From Candidatus Nanopelagicaceae bacterium (GTDB taxonomy: Bacteria; Actinomycetota; Actinomycetes; Nanopelagicales; Nanopelagicaceae): a stretch of 32,182 bases of DNA. The stretch covers positions 1 through 32,182 of the forward strand of contig VFFD01000009.1 in assembly GCA_018882745.1 (NCBI GenBank), read 5' to 3'. Below the pieces are notes generated by a model. That model had not been told where the DNA came from and searched no databases. It saw nothing but the letters and a program-made list of their open reading frames with translations. Below are positions 1 to 9,657 of the stretch, in pieces (positions within the stretch are counted from its first letter, which is position 1; each line of letters opens with the position of its first letter). The translations under genes and the position numbers were made by a program.

Positions 1-2510
1 GATTGATTATCAATTCGTGTCGTATAGCGCTTGAAAATGTCATAACGCTTAGAGCGAGTTGCATGTTGCAGAGCAAAAACTGTCTCAGGATCGAAGAGAT
101 GAGGTTCGCCTTCACGACGCCATTGATATTCGCCACCAATTGGCAGACGCTTGGAACCAGGAACTTCTCCACCGGGTGGATAGGCAATGTGGTGACGAGC
201 AATCGTTTCTTCAGCGATGACATCTAAGTCCACGCCGCCTAGACGTGAAGTGGTGCCCACAAAGTACTCATCGATAAGGTTTTGTGAAAGACCAATTGCT
301 TCGAAGACTTGAGCGCCTGTGTATGAGGCGATGGTGGAAATTCCCATCTTTGACATAACTTTGAGTACACCTTTACCAAGGGACTTAATAAGGTTCTTGA
401 CCGCTTTCTCAGGGGAAATATTTGTGATGACGCCTTGGAGTACGAGGTCTTCAGCGGTCTCCATCGCAAGATATGGATTGACTGCAGCTGCTCCATAACC
501 GATAAGTAGAGCGACATGATGCACCTCGCGCACTTCACCGGTTTCTACAACGAGCCCAACTTTGGTGCGAGTTTTCTCGCGAATCAAGTGATGATGAACT
601 GCTGAGGTAAGTAGAAGTGACGGAATAGGAGCATTTTCAGCATCGCCATCGCGATCCGAAAGGACAATGATGCGCGCTCCATCAGTAATAGCCTGTGAGA
701 CTTCAGCGCGAATCTCTTGAATCCTCTCGCGTAATCCATCTCCCCCTTCAGCAATTGGAAATAATCCACGTACGACATGGGCAGATAAACCTGGAAGATT
801 GTTATCTGCGTTGACGTGAATGATCTTGGCTAATTCATCATTGTCGATAACAGGAAACGCGAGTGAAATCTGGCGACAAGAAGCTGGACCTGGATCAAGA
901 AGATTATGTTCTGGCCCAATGGAACCGCCAAGTGACGTAACGAGCTCCTCACGAATTGCATCGAGCGGAGGATTTGTGACTTGCGCGAAGAGTTGCGAGA
1001 AGTAATCAAAGAGAAGACGTGATTTCGCAGAGAGCGCAGCAATCGGCGTATCGGTTCCCATAGAGCCAATTGGCTCGGCTCCAGATTTTGCCATCGGCGT
1101 GATGATGACGCGAAGTTCTTCTTCGGTATAACCAAATGCGCGCTGACGTCGAAGTACAGAAGAGTGGGGATAAATAATGTGCTCGCGAGCAGGCAATTCT
1201 GAGAGTCGGACAATTCCCGCGTGGAGCCATTCACCATATGGCGCACCGTCAGCAAGTGAATTCTTAATTTCTTCGTCTTCAATAATGCGACCCGCCTCGA
1301 TATCAACCAAGAACATACGACCTGGCTGGAGACGACCTTTTCTTACTACCCGCTCTTGAGGAATATCAAGCACTCCAACTTCACTTGCTAAAACAACAAG
1401 TCCATCTTCTGTAACCCAATAACGCGAAGGCCTCAATCCATTTCGGTCGAGAACTGCGCCAATTTGTTTTCCGTCGGTGAAAGTGACGCATGCTGGACCA
1501 TCCCACGGCTCCATTAATGAGGCATGGAAGCGATAGAAATCTCGCAACTTTGGTGACATCGTTTCGTGGTTCTCCCACGCTTCCGGAATCATCATCAATA
1601 TTGAGTGTGGCAACGAACGTCCACCAAGATAAAGAAGCTCGAGCACCTCATCAAATGAGGCCGAGTCGCTGCCTGCAGGATCTACGATGGGGAAAAGTCG
1701 CTTCATATCCCCCGGAATAATCTCGCTCTCTAGAAGGGATTCGCGAGCGGCCATCCAATTTCTATTTCCGCGGACAGTATTGATTTCACCGTTGTGCGCG
1801 ATAAAACGATACGGATGTGCCAACGGCCATGAAGGAAATGTGTTTGTTGAGAAACGCGAGTGCACTAATGCAAGTGGGGAAACAAAGCGCTCATCGGAGA
1901 GATCCGGGAAGAACTCTTCGAGTTGTCCGGTGGTGAGCATGCCTTTATAGACAATGGTCCGCGATGAAAGCGATGGAAAGTAAACCGAGAGCTCATGTTC
2001 AACGCGTTTTCTGAAACAGAATGTTCTACGATCCAAATCTAAATCTGAGATGAAATCAGGTGAGGAGATGAAAACCTGTTCAAAATCTGGCATGACGGAG
2101 AGCGCCGTAGCGCCTAGCGAAGATGAAACAACGGGAAGTTTACGCCAGCCTAGAATGTGGAGATTCTCTTCTTTTGCAATCTGCTCAATTCTCTTTTTTC
2201 CATTGAATTCTTGTGGCATGAAAGCAATTCCGGCTGCATACTTTCCAATTTCAGGTAACGAGAAATCTAGAACCTCACGGAAGAATTGATCGGGAATTCT
2301 GGTGAGAATGCCTGCGCCATCTCCGCTGTTGACTTCAGCTCCAGATGCGCCACGGTGCTCGAGATTGCGAAGTGCAGTCAAACCTTGTTGAACAATTTCA
2401 TGTGTTGCATTTCTATTGAGAGTGGCGACCATCGCAACGCCACATGCGTCATGTTCATGGGCAGGGTTGTATAGACCCTGAGCCTGCGGGATTGCCGAGA
2501 ATAAAGCCAC
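1..2510 (-). CDS. gltB: Glutamate synthase large subunit, 5' part (runs off left edge)
   Basis: Large (GOGAT) subunit that transfers the glutamine amide nitrogen to 2-oxoglutarate. About 836 codons are present, read without a stop to the window edge; the family is about 1,500 residues. The start is a GTG at 2510-2508 with AGGGG 7 nt upstream, giving a short propeptide before the class-II amidotransferase nucleophile Cys23 in [26 protein letters not shown] and SGDGAGIL follow, then the central domain; the visible part ends in the linker ([16 protein letters not shown]) just before the FMN/Fe-S synthase domain. I checked the reading frame at several internal points (about 240, 590 and 1510) and it is continuous. 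gltD is not in the window. It lies 95 bp downstream of the VIT gene on the same strand, with its own ribosome-binding site. Confidence 0.96.
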   Translation of the reverse strand, partial: MALFSAIPQAQGLYNPAHEHDACGVAMVATLNRNATHEIVQQGLTALRNLEHRGASGAEVNSGDGAGILTRIPDQFFREVLDFSLPEIGKYAAGIAFMPQEFNGKKRIEQIAKEENLHILGWRKLPVVSSSLGATALSVMPDFEQVFISSPDFISDLDLDRRTFCFRKRVEHELSVYFPSLSSRTIVYKGMLTTGQLEEFFPDLSDERFVSPLALVHSRFSTNTFPSWPLAHPYRFIAHNGEINTVRGNRNWMAARESLLESEIIPGDMKRLFPIVDPAGSDSASFDEVLELLYLGGRSLPHSILMMIPEAWENHETMSPKLRDFYRFHASLMEPWDGPACVTFTDGKQIGAVLDRNGLRPSRYWVTEDGLVVLASEVGVLDIPQERVVRKGRLQPGRMFLVDIEAGRIIEDEEIKNSLADGAPYGEWLHAGIVRLSELPAREHIIYPHSSVLRRQRAFGYTEEELRVIITPMAKSGAEPIGSMGTDTPIAALSAKSRLLFDYFSQLFAQVTNPPLDAIREELVTSLGGSIGPEHNLLDPGPASCRQISLAFPVIDNDELAKIIHVNADNNLPGLSAHVVRGLFPIAEGGDGLRERIQEIRAEVSQAITDGARIIVLSDRDGDAENAPIPSLLLTSAVHHHLIREKTRTKVGLVVETGEVREVHHVALLIGYGAAAVNPYLAMETAEDLVLQGVITNISPEKAVKNLIKSLGKGVLKVMSKMGISTIASYTGAQVFEAIGLSQNLIDEYFVGTTSRLGGVDLDVIAEETIARHHIAYPPGGEVPGSKRLPIGGEYQWRREGEPHLFDPETVFALQHATRSKRYDIFKRYTTRIDNQ

Positions 2511-2517
2511 AGAATCG

Positions 2518-2522
2518 CCCCT
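2518..2522 (-). promoter_or_regulatory. Ribosome-binding site deciding the gltB GTG start
   Basis: AGGGG lies 7 nt upstream of the GTG at 2510. It supports this start, which places the amidotransferase cysteine at residue 23 after a short cleavable propeptide, as the family requires. No ATG in this frame is better placed. Confidence 0.6.
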
Positions 2523-2605
2523 ATTTTTTTCTGAAGACTGGAAGTGGGACGGCAATGGCCCGAATAAGGAAAGAAATCTACCAAGAAGTAGGTGTTTTGG
2601 GAGAA

Positions 2606-3313
2606 CTAAATGCCAGAAATATGCGCAACTTGCCCGACGATCGCTGTGATTGCCATGCCAAGTGCTCCGCCAAAGACAATCCGACCAGTTGTGCGAAGCA
2701 TGCTGGAGCCTGCCGTTTTCGCACTGATGATTCCAGCGATAACTAAACCGACAAAAGTAATTCCCACGATAGAAAATGCTTTTTGGCCGAGACTCGGAGC
2801 GAGCGCTCCCAGAAGCGGAATCGCCCCACCTGCTGTAAAACTGATTGCCGAAGCAAATGCGGCTTGAAGAGGTCGAGCCTTGTTCGTCTCATGTTGGCCA
2901 AGCTCATCTCGTAGATGGGCGCCCAACGCATCGTAAGCATGGAGTTCTTGTGCAACTTTTTCGGCGGTCGCGCGAGAGATCCCTCGCTCTTGATAAATCT
3001 GAGTTAATTCTTCTAACTCTCCTGCTGGATCAATTGCCAAGTGTTCAATCTCTAATTGCTTATCAGATTCTTCAATATCGTTTTGAGAACGGACAGAGAC
3101 ATATTCGCCGACTGCCATTGACATGGCGCCTGCAGCGATTCCGGCGAGGCCAGCGGTCACAACAAAATCATTCCTCTGAGCAGAAACAACACCGATCATA
3201 AGAGATGCGGTCGAGACCAAACCATCATTCACTCCCAGCACAGCGGCCCTAAGCCAACCGGCGCGATGCGAACGATGATCCTCGTTGCGCTTATGAATTT
3301 CTGCTAATCCCAT
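2606..3313 (-). CDS. VIT1/CCC1-family iron/manganese transporter
   Basis: Integral membrane protein of 235 residues, of the VIT (vacuolar iron transporter-like, CCC1) family, which moves Fe2+/Mn2+ across membranes; the substrate here is inferred from the family. The hallmark [15 protein letters not shown] lies in the first membrane helix (residues about 28-42), followed by [17 protein letters not shown] at the second. A charged cytosolic segment (about 75-150) carries the acidic and histidine residues typical of the family, and three hydrophobic helices follow. The ATG at 3313 has no Shine-Dalgarno. Instead TAGAAT lies exactly 6 nt upstream, which suggests a leaderless transcript initiated within the end of lgt. 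The gap to lgt is 4 bp. Confidence 0.88.
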   Translation of the reverse strand: MGLAEIHKRNEDHRSHRAGWLRAAVLGVNDGLVSTASLMIGVVSAQRNDFVVTAGLAGIAAGAMSMAVGEYVSVRSQNDIEESDKQLEIEHLAIDPAGELEELTQIYQERGISRATAEKVAQELHAYDALGAHLRDELGQHETNKARPLQAAFASAISFTAGGAIPLLGALAPSLGQKAFSIVGITFVGLVIAGIISAKTAGSSMLRTTGRIVFGGALGMAITAIVGQVAHISGI

Positions 3314-3317
3314 ATCG

Positions 3318-4139
3318 TCATTCTATGGCAGAACGGGTTTTGAGGTTGAGATTACGCAAATACATGACGGAACCTACGACGAGAAGCGCGCTTGTCCAAA
3401 TATTGAGTCTCAAACCCAAAATCTCGTTTGCCTCATCGATGCGAATACTCTCGATAACGCCTCGACCCAGAGAATAGAGCGCAACATACAGTGCAAATAT
3501 TGATCCTGCCGCAAGATTTCTGCGCTTGAAGTACGTGACTAAGAGAATTGCAACAAAAGTGCACCAGATTGATTCATAGAGAAAGACGGGATGGAAAGTC
3601 TGGCTCGATGAATATCCGATAGGTCTATATTGAATAGGAATCTCCAGACCCCATGGTGCATCAAGCGGTCTTCCAAACAACTCTTTATTGAACCAATTTC
3701 CCCATCGACCAATTGCTTGGGCAATTAGAAGTCCCGGTGCTAGCGCATCTGCAAATCGTGCAAATGGAATTTGTTCTGTGCGTGAACTTCGCCGATACGC
3801 AAGATATGCCCCAGCAAATCCCAGAGAAATTGCACCCCAAATTCCTAAACCACCTTGCCAGATGTAAAACGCTTCAACCCAATTTCCATTTGCTCCAAAA
3901 TACTGTTGCGGAGAAGTAATCACGTGATAGATGCGGCCCCCAATGATTCCTGAGGGAACTGCGATTACTGCAATATCACTGACAACTCCGGGTTTACCTC
4001 CCAAAGCAACGTAACGTTGATTTCCTATAAATACGGCGGCAATAATTCCAGCGATGATGCAAAGTGCATAGAAATGAAAGGTCAGCGGACCAATCTCAAT
4101 CTGAGATTGCGCGGGTGAAGGTATAGAAGCGATAATCAC
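3318..4139 (-). CDS. lgt: Prolipoprotein diacylglyceryl transferase
   Basis: Membrane enzyme that transfers diacylglycerol from phosphatidylglycerol to the lipobox cysteine of prolipoproteins, the first step of lipoprotein maturation. The 273-residue protein has the expected multiple membrane helices. The Lgt signature GRWGNWFNKELFGRP is at residues about 144-158, with Arg145 at the position of the essential E. coli Arg143; IYH (70-72) and the C-terminal GRGVIESIR are also conserved. The start is GTG at 4139, overlapping the upstream dsbA-like stop by 4 bp (GTGA), so it is translationally coupled. Its neighbours on both sides are conserved in Actinobacteria (trpA upstream, gltB downstream). 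lspA, which acts next in the same pathway, is also in this window at 19347. Confidence 0.96.
   Translation of the reverse strand: MIIASIPSPAQSQIEIGPLTFHFYALCIIAGIIAAVFIGNQRYVALGGKPGVVSDIAVIAVPSGIIGGRIYHVITSPQQYFGANGNWVEAFYIWQGGLGIWGAISLGFAGAYLAYRRSSRTEQIPFARFADALAPGLLIAQAIGRWGNWFNKELFGRPLDAPWGLEIPIQYRPIGYSSSQTFHPVFLYESIWCTFVAILLVTYFKRRNLAAGSIFALYVALYSLGRGVIESIRIDEANEILGLRLNIWTSALLVVGSVMYLRNLNLKTRSAIE
3320..3325 (-). promoter_or_regulatory. Putative -10 box for a leaderless VIT transcript
   Basis: TAGAAT on the minus strand is separated by 6 nt (GACGAT) from the ATG at 3313. Initiation 7 nt after the hexamer would begin the mRNA at the A of the start codon. The hexamer overlaps the last codons of lgt. 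No clear -35 is visible. Confidence 0.5.
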
Positions 4140-4882
4140 TGCTTCGCTGCTTCAACCGCCGCCTTAAACTCATCAAGCTTGAATTCGGAACCGCTACGGC
4201 TCCAAGGCTTGCCGTTGATAAATACGGTTGGAGTTCCCTCTACTTTGTTCTTGGCCATAGATTTATAGACCTTATCTACATTGTCTCCATATTTGTTTTC
4301 ATTTACGCAACTTTCAAAGGTGGGACTCGTTATTCCTAATCGCTTTCCAATTTCTACCAAATTCTTATTTGAGAAAATGCCACTGTTTTCTGCGCCCTGA
4401 ACGGCGTAGATGGCTTTATGGAATTCAATAAAGCGGCCTTCATCTGCTGCACAATACGCCGCATTAGTTGCGCGCTTTGACTCCATACCGAGGAAAGAGG
4501 TCATGTGGTACGTAACTTTTGCTTCTTGATTTCTTATAAGTCCTTCAATGTATTCATCCATCTCATCTTCAAAGAACTTGCAGAAGGGGCATTGGAAGTC
4601 TTCCCAGATGTTGATTGATAGTGGCGCGTCGACATTGAAGGTAATCCCATAATCGTTTTCTGGGAGTACTGCACCCTTGAGGGGGGCGCCATTTTGGGAA
4701 GAATCAATGCTCTCGATCGAAGCTGGAAGAGCAGTTTCTGAACCTGAACGTTTATCGAGAACGGTAAAAATCACGCCAGAAAGAACTACGAGCGCCACCA
4801 TTCCAATCACAATGTTCCGAGTGACGGTATCGCCCGATTTCTTGGATCCGCGGCTATCTCTTTGGCGAGGTTCCTTTGGCAC
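4136..4882 (-). CDS. Membrane-anchored DsbA-like thiol oxidoreductase
   Basis: 248-residue protein with a short basic cytosolic N-terminus, one membrane segment (about 23-42), a linker, and an exported DsbA/thioredoxin_4 fold (about 80-245). The active site CPFC is at residues 98-101 and the cis-proline loop GTPTVFING at about 216-224. Two further cysteines (144 and 192) could form a second, structural disulfide, as in actinobacterial DsbA-type proteins. It probably forms or isomerises disulfides in exported proteins. The start is GTG at 4882, supported by AAAGGAG 5 nt upstream. It overlaps lgt by 4 bp, so the two envelope-biogenesis genes are one unit. It is separated from trpA by 128 bp. 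Confidence 0.92.
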   Translation of the reverse strand: MPKEPRQRDSRGSKKSGDTVTRNIVIGMVALVVLSGVIFTVLDKRSGSETALPASIESIDSSQNGAPLKGAVLPENDYGITFNVDAPLSINIWEDFQCPFCKFFEDEMDEYIEGLIRNQEAKVTYHMTSFLGMESKRATNAAYCAADEGRFIEFHKAIYAVQGAENSGIFSNKNLVEIGKRLGITSPTFESCVNENKYGDNVDKVYKSMAKNKVEGTPTVFINGKPWSRSGSEFKLDEFKAAVEAAKQ

Positions 4883-4887
4883 AGCAA

Positions 4888-4894
4888 CTCCTTT
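4888..4894 (-). promoter_or_regulatory. Strong Shine-Dalgarno fixing the GTG start of the DsbA-like gene
   Basis: AAAGGAG is followed by 5 nt (TTGCT) and the GTG at 4882. It is among the strongest ribosome-binding sites in the window and contrasts with the SD-less, apparently leaderless genes. Confidence 0.7.
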
Positions 4895-4917
4895 GTATCT
4901 CTTAATTCTTAATTCTG

Positions 4918-4952
4918 CTTCGGCACCATGACTTGGCCGTGCCAGAAGTCTA
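4918..4952 (-). promoter_or_regulatory. Candidate -10 box and 5'-leader hairpin of dsbA-lgt
   Basis: Minus-strand TAGACT (4952-4947) is the same hexamer used at hisD, trpB and kynU, but here the start codon is about 65 nt downstream, so a real leader is expected. Just after it, GGCAC/GTGCC (4943-4939 with 4926-4922) and flanking CTTC/GAAG with one bulged base can form a hairpin near the mRNA 5' end. No recognised riboswitch core is seen. No convincing -35 is present. Confidence 0.35.
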
Positions 4953-5010
4953 AACCACGACTACCCATTCAGACATTTCGACAATTGCGAGAGTCCAGCG
5001 AGTGCAAAGA

Positions 5011-5799
5011 CTATGAGCGGCGGACACCCTCTGAGAGTTGCTCAGCCAGGGTTCTGACTCGGGCGATTGAGTCATCATCGGAATTCGACTCCAAAACTAA
5101 CTTAATAAATGCTGAGCCAACAATGACGCCATCTGCGTAAGAAGCGACCTGGTTGGCTTGCTCTGCATTAGAAACGCCCAACCCGACTGCAATAGGAAGT
5201 TGCGTGACCCTTCTAATTCGTGCAACTAGTTCACTTGCAGATCCTGAAACAGAATTTCGCGCTCCTGTAACGCCCATCAGACTTGCTGCATATACAAATC
5301 CAGAACACGCCCTGGTTACTTCCGCTAATCGTGCATCTGAAGTACTTGGCGCGACCACATATATGCGATTGATACTGTGATGGTTAGTCGTGGTTATCCA
5401 TTCGGCCGACTCTTCGATAGTGAGATCGGGCGTAATGACTCCAACTCCACCAGCATGCGAGAGTCCTCGTGCAAAATTCTCGACTCCAAATCGTTCGATG
5501 GGATTCCAATATGACATTACTAGGGCTGGTGCTTTAATTTGCGAAACTAGATTCAAAACATCCTGCGCGCTTGTGCCGTTTCTCAAAGATGTTTCTGCAG
5601 CTTGTTGAATAACGGGGCCGTCCATGACTGGATCGCTGTAAGGGAATCCAACTTCGACTATATCTACGCCACCATCAACCATTGCATTAATCAGACGTGC
5701 AGACAATTCGCTAGTAGGAAAACCTGCTGGCATGTATCCGATTAGCGCAGCTCGATTCTCACTCTTTGCGCGTTCGAATACTTCTTTAAGACTTTTCAT
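5011..5799 (-). CDS. trpA: Tryptophan synthase alpha chain
   Basis: Cytosolic alpha subunit that cleaves indole-3-glycerol phosphate to indole and glyceraldehyde-3-phosphate and channels indole to TrpB. The 262 residues are full length. The two catalytic acids are exactly at the canonical positions, Glu49 in VEVGFPYSDP and Asp60 in VMDGP. The phosphate-binding C-terminal loops are present (GLGVSNAEQ, and GVIVGSAFI near the end). The ATG at 5799 is 14 bp after the trpB stop, so TrpA is probably co-translated with TrpB. It is the last gene of the his-trp block. Confidence 0.98.
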   Translation of the reverse strand: MKSLKEVFERAKSENRAALIGYMPAGFPTSELSARLINAMVDGGVDIVEVGFPYSDPVMDGPVIQQAAETSLRNGTSAQDVLNLVSQIKAPALVMSYWNPIERFGVENFARGLSHAGGVGVITPDLTIEESAEWITTTNHHSINRIYVVAPSTSDARLAEVTRACSGFVYAASLMGVTGARNSVSGSASELVARIRRVTQLPIAVGLGVSNAEQANQVASYADGVIVGSAFIKLVLESNSDDDSIARVRTLAEQLSEGVRRS

Positions 5800-5813
5800 A
5801 GATCAGGGGCGTT

Positions 5814-7004
5814 CTAAAGCGGGATTCCAAAGTACTGAGCTGCAGTTTGAACATCTTTGTCGCCACGGCCTGAAAGATTGATGAGCAAGATTGCATCTTC
5901 ACCCAATTCGTTTCCAACTTGAAGCGCACCAGCTAGCGCATGTGCCGTTTCAATTGCAGGAATTATCCCCTCCGTCTGTGAGAGAAGTGCAAATGCATGC
6001 ATCGCTTGATCATCAGTAATTGCTCGATACTCCGCGCGACCTATGTCATGTAAATAGGCATGTTCCGGTCCGACGCCGGGATAATCCAAACCTGCAGAAA
6101 TTGAATGAGATTCAACAGTTTGTCCGTTCTCATCTTGGAGAACATATGAGCGCGTTCCATGCAGGACTCCAGGTGTCCCACCAACAATTGTGGCAGCATG
6201 CTTACCGGTTTCGACTCCACTTCCACCAGCTTCTAGACCAATTAATCGGACTGATGCATCCTCAATAAAGGGGTGGAAGATTCCGATTGCATTTGAACCA
6301 CCGCCAACGCAAGCCAGTACTGCATCAGGCAAACGTCCCGTTAACTCCAAAACTTGTGCGCGCGCTTCTACCCCAATAATTCGATGGAAGTCACGGACCA
6401 TCGTTGGGAAAGGATGGGGTCCGGCAACTGTGCCAAGTAAATAGTGAGTTGTTTCAACATTTGTTACCCAATCACGCATCGCTTCGTTGATGGCATCTTT
6501 CAAAGTGCGTGAGCCAGTTGTGACGGGCACAACGCTTGCGCCTAACAATTTCATTCGAGCAACATTGAGTGATTGACGTTTTGTATCTTCTTCACCCATG
6601 TAAACAACGCACTCTAAGCCGAGCAAAGCGGCGGCGGTTGCTGACGCAACACCATGTTGTCCCGCTCCTGTTTCTGCGATGATACGTTTCTTTCCCATCC
6701 GTTTTGTCAGAAGTGCTTGTCCCAGTACGTTATTAATTTTGTGACTACCGGTGTGATTGAGATCTTCTCGCTTGAGCAAAATTCGAGCTCCCCCAGCATG
6801 AGCAGCAAAACGGGGAGCTTCGGTGATGATGGAAGGGCGACCTGTGTAAGTGCGATGGAGCACGTCAAGTTCTCGTTGAAATTCTGAATCTACGAGCGCC
6901 GCTTTATGGGCGCTATCAAGTTCATCGAGCGCCTGAATCAATGCTTCAGGAACAAAACGACCGCCATAAGGACCAAAGTGTCCGAGGATCGATTTCTGTT
7001 CCAT
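5814..7004 (-). CDS. trpB: Tryptophan synthase beta chain
   Basis: PLP enzyme that condenses indole with serine to make tryptophan. The 396-residue protein has the N-terminal [10 protein letters not shown], the PLP lysine Lys89 in HTGSHKINN, the carboxylate loop AETGAGQHG and the phosphate-binding [10 protein letters not shown], so it is a standard TrpB1. A TAGACT hexamer lies exactly 6 nt before the ATG at 7004, and there is no Shine-Dalgarno. This suggests a private leaderless promoter in the 36-bp gap after trpC, able to make trpBA independently of trpE and trpC. Confidence 0.98.
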   Translation of the reverse strand: MEQKSILGHFGPYGGRFVPEALIQALDELDSAHKAALVDSEFQRELDVLHRTYTGRPSIITEAPRFAAHAGGARILLKREDLNHTGSHKINNVLGQALLTKRMGKKRIIAETGAGQHGVASATAAALLGLECVVYMGEEDTKRQSLNVARMKLLGASVVPVTTGSRTLKDAINEAMRDWVTNVETTHYLLGTVAGPHPFPTMVRDFHRIIGVEARAQVLELTGRLPDAVLACVGGGSNAIGIFHPFIEDASVRLIGLEAGGSGVETGKHAATIVGGTPGVLHGTRSYVLQDENGQTVESHSISAGLDYPGVGPEHAYLHDIGRAEYRAITDDQAMHAFALLSQTEGIIPAIETAHALAGALQVGNELGEDAILLINLSGRGDKDVQTAAQYFGIPL

Positions 7005-7010
7005 TTATAG

Positions 7011-7016
7011 AGTCTA
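7011..7016 (-). promoter_or_regulatory. Putative leaderless promoter -10 box of trpBA
   Basis: TAGACT, then CTATAA, then the ATG of trpB at 7004, all on the minus strand. The hexamer and spacing are identical to those at hisD and kynU. It lies in the trpC-trpB gap. The -35 region is poor. Confidence 0.6.
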
Positions 7017-7040
7017 CTTTTACTAATCTATTTCCGACAC

Positions 7041-7820
7041 TCAAGAATTCTTCACGCTGAGAAACTCGGCAATGGTCACAGCTGGATCGCCTGATTTCAC
7101 CAATGTCTCCCCTACGAGAATGGCGTTAGCCCCCGATTCCGTTGCAAGCTTCACATCATCAATTGAGGCAATTCCCGATTCGGCAATGCGATAGATATGA
7201 GGGGGAATTTGTGGGAGAAGGGAGCCAAAGTTCTTGAGGTCAATCTCTAAGGTTTTGAGGTTACGAGCATTTACGCCGATTATTTCTGGGTTAATTCTCA
7301 TTGCTCGCTCAAGTTCTTCAGCATCATGAACTTCAACAAGAACTTTCATTCCTAACTCTTGAGCCAGGCTATAAAAATCTTGAAGTTGAGCGTCATCGAG
7401 CGCTGCAACTATGAGCAGAAGTAAATCAGCGCCATAAGCACGAGACTCTCGAACCAAGTACTCGTTGACGATAAAGTCTTTGCGCAACATAGGAATCGAT
7501 ACACGTGAACGAACGTCAACAAAGTCTTGTAGTGAACCACCGAATCTTCGGCGCTCAGTCAGCACACTAATGACTGAGGCTCCCCCTTTTTCGTATAGCT
7601 CAGCTAACTGAGATGGATCAGAAATTTCGGCCAGCGCACCCTTTGATGGAGAGGATCTTTTGACTTCGGCGATAACAGAGAGTGGATACTTCTTAAGAGT
7701 TTGCAGTGGGTCGCGAACTGAACCGATGCTTGCGATGCGATCTTCCAACTCTATGTGCGAAAGTTGACGAGATTTCTGATCTTCAAGAACTCCAGCAATG
7801 ATTGAATCCAGAACGCTCAT
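7041..7820 (-). CDS. trpC: Indole-3-glycerol phosphate synthase
   Basis: TIM-barrel enzyme that closes the indole ring of 1-(o-carboxyphenylamino)-1-deoxyribulose-5-phosphate. The 259-residue protein is the single-function form, with no PRAI domain fused. Active-site residues are visible as Glu52 and Lys54 in AEVKRSSPSKG, Lys114 in LRKDFI, Glu163 in LVEVHD, Asn184 in GVNARNL and Glu214-Ser215 in AESGI. It starts 1 bp after the trpE stop, so it is probably translationally coupled. In Mycobacterium and Streptomyces a small membrane-protein gene often sits between trpE and trpC; here it is missing. Confidence 0.97.
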   Translation of the reverse strand: MSVLDSIIAGVLEDQKSRQLSHIELEDRIASIGSVRDPLQTLKKYPLSVIAEVKRSSPSKGALAEISDPSQLAELYEKGGASVISVLTERRRFGGSLQDFVDVRSRVSIPMLRKDFIVNEYLVRESRAYGADLLLLIVAALDDAQLQDFYSLAQELGMKVLVEVHDAEELERAMRINPEIIGVNARNLKTLEIDLKNFGSLLPQIPPHIYRIAESGIASIDDVKLATESGANAILVGETLVKSGDPAVTIAEFLSVKNS

Positions 7821-7821
7821 G

Positions 7822-9324
7822 TCAGCTCTTCACAAGCGACTGAAGCGCGTTAGCAGCGGCAATTGCTCCAAGTACCGCTGCTGCCTTATTAAGACATTCT
7901 TCATTTTCGCTTTCTGGAATTGAATCAGCCACTATGCCTGCTCCGGCTTGTACATACGCCGTTTCATCTTTAATTACTGCGGTGCGAATGGCAATACATG
8001 TATCGAGGTTGCCTGTGAAATCCACATAACCAATTGCACCACCATAGATTCCGCGGCGCGATGGTTCGAGGTTTTCAATAATTTCCATAGCTCTTGGTTT
8101 TGGAGCTCCCGATAAAGTTCCGGCTGGAAAGACTGCGTAAAGCGCATCAACGGGGCTATTTTCGCTCGCTAGTTCACCAATAACTGTCGAAACAATATGC
8201 ATCACATGGGAATATCGCTCTAAATGCATGAACTCAACAACGTTTACAGTTCCCGGAGCACAGACTCTTCCTAAATCATTTCTGCCTAAATCCACAAGCA
8301 TGAGATGCTCTGCGCGTTCTTTTGGATCTGCGAGTAGTTCCTCTCCGAGACGGTGATCCTCTTCGGGATTGCTCGAACGCTTCCGAGTCCCTGCAATCGG
8401 ATGCACAAGGACTTCGCGACCAGTCACTTTTACGAGCGCTTCTGGAGATGATCCAACCACTGATAATCCATTAGCAAATCTAAAGAGATACATGTATGGA
8501 CTCGGGTTGTGAAGGCGGAGCATGCGATAGACATCAAGTGGATCAGCCGGACATGGCATCGAGAATCGTTGAGAAAGGACGACTTGGAATGCTTCCCCGC
8601 TGCGAATCTCCTCTTTAACGGATTCAATACCTTCCAAGAACTTAGATGTTGTGAAATTTCTTGTAAATTCCGGAGCTGGTTTTTCACCAATCAGTGCAAC
8701 AGTGCTTGGAATACTTGTCCGCAGTGAATCTCTCATCTTCTTGAGGCGAGAAAGGGCAAATGAATAGGCCTGATCAACTCGCTCATTAGATCCATCCCAA
8801 TTAATCGCATTAGCAATAAGCGTGACAGTTCCTTGCAGATGGTCATAGACCGCAAGATCAGTAGTTAACATAAATGCAATTTCAGGAAGATTCATGTGAT
8901 CAGGAGCAGTAGCTGGAAGTTTCTCTAAACGACGAACTGCGTCATAGCCCATATAACCAACAAGTCCTCCAGTTAGAGGGGGCAAACCTTCAATTTTTGG
9001 TGAACGCAGATGCTTACTCGCAATCTTTAGGGCTTCAAGAGGATCAATGCCGACGGGAGCGCCAGCTGGCATTGTTCCTAACCAATAAGCGAGACCTTCT
9101 CTCTCGGTCAAAGTGGCCTCACTTGAGACTCCGATAAATGAATAGCGCGACCAAGCACCGCCATGCTCGGCTGACTCTAATAAGAAGGTGTTCTCTTCAC
9201 TTGCAGATAACTTTGAATACAAAGTCAATGGAGTTTCATTATCAGCCAAGAAACTTTCAGCTACGGGAACTACATTGAATTCGCGAGCGAATGCGCGGAA
9301 TTCCTCGATGGAAATCGGTTTCAT
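7822..9324 (-). CDS. trpE: Anthranilate synthase component I
   Basis: Chorismate-utilising subunit that makes anthranilate with ammonia supplied by TrpG. The 500-residue protein has an N-terminal regulatory domain with the LLES tryptophan-binding motif at residues 48-51, which implies feedback inhibition. The C-terminal chorismate-binding domain includes PAGTLSGAPKPRAMEII, GGAIGYVDFTGN and QAGAGIVADS. Neither trpG nor trpD is near. The ATG at 9324 shares its A with the hisI stop (TAATG), so translation is coupled to the histidine genes. PabB is the main alternative, but the LLES motif and the trp context favour TrpE. Confidence 0.96.
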   Translation of the reverse strand: MKPISIEEFRAFAREFNVVPVAESFLADNETPLTLYSKLSASEENTFLLESAEHGGAWSRYSFIGVSSEATLTEREGLAYWLGTMPAGAPVGIDPLEALKIASKHLRSPKIEGLPPLTGGLVGYMGYDAVRRLEKLPATAPDHMNLPEIAFMLTTDLAVYDHLQGTVTLIANAINWDGSNERVDQAYSFALSRLKKMRDSLRTSIPSTVALIGEKPAPEFTRNFTTSKFLEGIESVKEEIRSGEAFQVVLSQRFSMPCPADPLDVYRMLRLHNPSPYMYLFRFANGLSVVGSSPEALVKVTGREVLVHPIAGTRKRSSNPEEDHRLGEELLADPKERAEHLMLVDLGRNDLGRVCAPGTVNVVEFMHLERYSHVMHIVSTVIGELASENSPVDALYAVFPAGTLSGAPKPRAMEIIENLEPSRRGIYGGAIGYVDFTGNLDTCIAIRTAVIKDETAYVQAGAGIVADSIPESENEECLNKAAAVLGAIAAANALQSLVKS

Positions 9325-9653
9325 TATGAAAGATCAATCTGCCGATAGAAACAGGTTCTCTCGCCGGTATGGCATGCCGGACCATGGCTTTGTACTGAAA
9401 AGAGAAGTGAATCGGCATCGCAATCGAAACTTATATTCACAATTTCTTGCAAATTTCCTGAAGTTTCGCCCTTGGTCCATAGTTGATTACGACTTCTACT
9501 CCAAAAAGTTGCGCGCCGAGTTTCAATGGTCTTCTTTAAAGCCTCGGAATTTACCCACGCCAACATTAAAACTTCTTTAGATTGCGCATCTTGAACTATC
9601 GCAGGTAGTAGAGCCTCAGTGCTTGATAGGTGGGCAAAAATCTCAGCTGACAT
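9324..9653 (-). CDS. hisI: Phosphoribosyl-AMP cyclohydrolase
   Basis: Hydrolyses the adenine ring of PR-AMP, the third step of histidine synthesis. The 109-residue protein is the short single-function form; hisE (PR-ATP pyrophosphatase) is not fused and is not in the window. It has the core motif [19 protein letters not shown], and the metal site is seen in FDCDADSLL and [12 protein letters not shown]. The ATG at 9653 is 4 bp after hisF, and the stop overlaps the trpE start by one base, so this gene is the hinge between the his and trp parts of the block. Confidence 0.97.
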   Translation of the reverse strand: MSAEIFAHLSSTEALLPAIVQDAQSKEVLMLAWVNSEALKKTIETRRATFWSRSRNQLWTKGETSGNLQEIVNISFDCDADSLLFSVQSHGPACHTGERTCFYRQIDLS

Positions 9654-9657
9654 AGTT

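Noticed and set aside
830-1306. Open frame of 158 codons on the minus strand within gltB
   Set aside because: It is in a different frame from the continuous GltB reading, which has clear family motifs over the same bases. No recognisable motif in the alternative frame.
4883-5010. tRNA gene in the trpA-dsbA gap
   Set aside because: A hairpin is present, but no T-arm GTTCGA-like sequence or acceptor-stem pairing was found.
9188-9580. Plus-strand open frame of 130 codons across the trpE/hisI junction
   Set aside because: Antisense to two certain genes, no ribosome-binding site, low-complexity composition unlike a protein family.
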